Assembly (NCBI GenBank): GCA_036267635.1
Contig: DATAVR010000024.1
Coordinates: 1-64,000, forward strand
Direction: 5' to 3'
Source: JADGRB01 sp036267635
GTDB taxonomy: Bacteria > Myxococcota_A > Polyangia > Fen-1088
Length of the DNA stretch: 64,000 nt
The translations under genes were made by a program, and so were the position numbers. The notes below the pieces were generated by a model, which saw only the letters and a list, made by a program, of their open reading frames with translations, made no database searches and had not been told where the DNA came from. How positions within the stretch are numbered: the first letter of the stretch is position 1; each line of letters opens with the position of its first letter. Positions 62,792 through 64,000 of this stretch are shown one piece after another.

Positions 62792-64000
62792 CCCCGCCGT
62801 CGATCGAGGGCTTGCGGGCGCAGATCCCGCCCGACGTGCTGGCGCTCTGCCGCAAGCTGCGCGAGGCGGGCCACCAGGCGCACCTGGTCGGCGGCGGCGT
62901 CCGGGACATGCTGATCGGCCGCCCGCCCGCCGACTTCGATCTGGCGACCGACGCCCGTCCCGAGGCGGTGCTCGCGCTCTTCGGCAACACCTTCGCCATC
63001 CCCACCGGGCTCAAGCACGGGACGATCACCGTGCTCAGCGAGACGCGGCGGCCGGTCGAAGTCACGACCTTCCGAGGCGAAGGGGAGTACCTCGATGGAC
63101 GGCGGCCGGTCTCGGTCAGCTACGTCGACACGCTGGACGAGGATCTGAGCAGGCGCGACTTCACCATGAACGCGGTGGCCTTCGAGCCGCTCGACGGGCG
63201 GCTCAGCGATCCGTTCGACGGGCGGGGCGATCTGTCGCGCCGGCTGATCCGCGCGGTCGGCGATCCGCTGGTGCGCTTCCGCGAAGACGGCCTGCGGCCC
63301 TTGCGCGGGGTGCGCCTGGCGGCGCAGCTCGAGTTCGAGATCGATCCGGCGACGCTGGCGGCGATCCCGCCGACGCTGGACGTGTTTCGCAAGGTCTCGT
63401 CGGAGCGGATCCGCGACGAGCTCTACAAGATGCTGGCGGCGCGGCATCCGTCTCGGGGGCTCGAGCTGATGCGCGCGACCGGCCTTCTCGGCCAGGTCAT
63501 TCCCGAGCTGCTCGAAGGGGTCGGTTGCACGCAGAATCGATTTCACAAACACGACGTCTTCGAGCACACGCTGTCGGTGGTGGATGCCACCCGGGGCGAC
63601 GTGGTCGTGCGGCTGGGGGCGCTCCTGCACGACGTCGGCAAGCCGCGCGCGCGTCAGCCGCGCGAAGGCGCGCCCGGCGAGTTTAGCTTCTTCAAGCACG
63701 AGTACGTCGGCGCCGATATGGCCGACGCGATCTGCCGGCGGTTGAAGCTGGCCAACGCCGATCGCGAGCGGGTGGTGGCGTTGGTCAAGAACCACATGTT
63801 CTTCTACATGCCCGACTGGTCCGACGGCACGATCCGGCGGTTCGTCCGGCGAGTCGGCGGTCAAGAGGGGCTGGCCGATCTCTTCGCGCTCCGTGAGGGG
63901 GACGTCAAAGGGCGGGGGTTCGGCGAAGATCCGGACCAGGAGCTGGGCGAGCTCAAGAGCCGGATCGCGGTGGTCGCCGACGCCGACGCCGCTTTGAAAG
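62788..64000 (+). CDS. tRNA nucleotidyltransferase/poly(A) polymerase with HD domain, 3' truncated by window
   Basis: Starts at ATG 62788 overlapping rnc and is still open at the right edge (about 404 codons seen). The class II pol-beta head reads AHLVGGGVRDMLIGR with PADFDLATDA; RRDFTMNAVA and the neck FREDGLRPLRGVRLAAQL follow. An HD domain is present (HDVFEHTLSVVD; LGALLHDVGKPR). This order fits a CCA-adding enzyme with 2',3'-phosphodiesterase/phosphatase capability, though poly(A) polymerase cannot be excluded without the end. Confidence 0.9.
   Translation, partial: MTPPSIEGLRAQIPPDVLALCRKLREAGHQAHLVGGGVRDMLIGRPPADFDLATDARPEAVLALFGNTFAIPTGLKHGTITVLSETRRPVEVTTFRGEGEYLDGRRPVSVSYVDTLDEDLSRRDFTMNAVAFEPLDGRLSDPFDGRGDLSRRLIRAVGDPLVRFREDGLRPLRGVRLAAQLEFEIDPATLAAIPPTLDVFRKVSSERIRDELYKMLAARHPSRGLELMRATGLLGQVIPELLEGVGCTQNRFHKHDVFEHTLSVVDATRGDVVVRLGALLHDVGKPRARQPREGAPGEFSFFKHEYVGADMADAICRRLKLANADRERVVALVKNHMFFYMPDWSDGTIRRFVRRVGGQEGLADLFALREGDVKGRGFGEDPDQELGELKSRIAVVADADAALK

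Overview
The window is gene-dense, high-GC chromosomal DNA, most likely from a myxobacterium or related deltaproteobacterium (Myxococcota). The clues are several Hanks-type Ser/Thr kinases fused to propeller, TPR and membrane segments, an FHA-AAA+ regulator, an MXAN_5187-like sensor, a CFI-box secreted protein, many TPR/HEAT lipoproteins and tightly overlapping genes. The species call is inference. No rRNA, tRNA, CRISPR array, prophage or insertion sequence was found. Both edges cut genes: a propeller protein on the left and a CCA-adding-type nucleotidyltransferase on the right.

Layout. 1-3.5 kb: two tandem paralogous kinase/TolB-propeller genes of visibly lower GC, then a 49-residue secreted Cys peptide on the minus strand behind a structured leader. 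3.7-7.3 kb: FHA-AAA+ regulator, ureohydrolase and a zincin-like peptidase. 7.4-11.8 kb: rpsT, holA, mutY and a periplasmic binding-fold protein. 11.7-13.1 kb: a LigD-type 3'-phosphoesterase joined to a ligase domain that has lost its catalytic residues. 13.1-17.6 kb: proS-pyrF-rlmB operon and asd, ending in a tandem array of hairpins. 17.6-20.3 kb: a protein with two kinase domains. 20.3-24.3 kb: coaBC, an unknown gene and a family 4 UDG in an overlapping operon, then a TPR lipoprotein. 24.4-28.9 kb: RND efflux pump and adaptor. 29.0-34.6 kb: a five-gene minus-strand operon (aldehyde dehydrogenase, two class III aminotransferases, two CoA-transferase subunits) that looks like omega-amino acid catabolism. 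34.8-42.0 kb: HU protein, ADA-like deaminase, a reduced RND/MMPL-like protein, a lipoprotein, a membrane sulfatase-fold enzyme and a small basic protein.

42.1-52.4 kb: mutS, an M15/DUF882-like peptidase, secreted proteins, a PilZ protein and a sensor. Two intergenic stretches of more than 400 bp here hold nearly all the repeats: 16-bp tandem repeats, an 84-bp-period duplication with hairpins, and two large inverted repeats. 52.9-55.7 kb: NamZ-like muramidase, nadD and a DUF2520 protein. 55.8-61.6 kb: a run of secreted/HEAT/propeller proteins, a thioredoxin-like [2Fe-2S] ferredoxin and a single ORF fusing an IscS/NifS-type cysteine desulfurase to MnmA. 61.6-64 kb: a zf-TFIIB protein, rnc and the CCA-adding-type enzyme.

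The most unusual items are the desulfurase-MnmA fusion with its adjacent ferredoxin, the 3'-phosphoesterase/pseudoligase, the AAA+ regulator without a GAFTGA loop, the two-kinase receptor, the small Cys peptide with a structured leader, and a family of dispersed hairpins.
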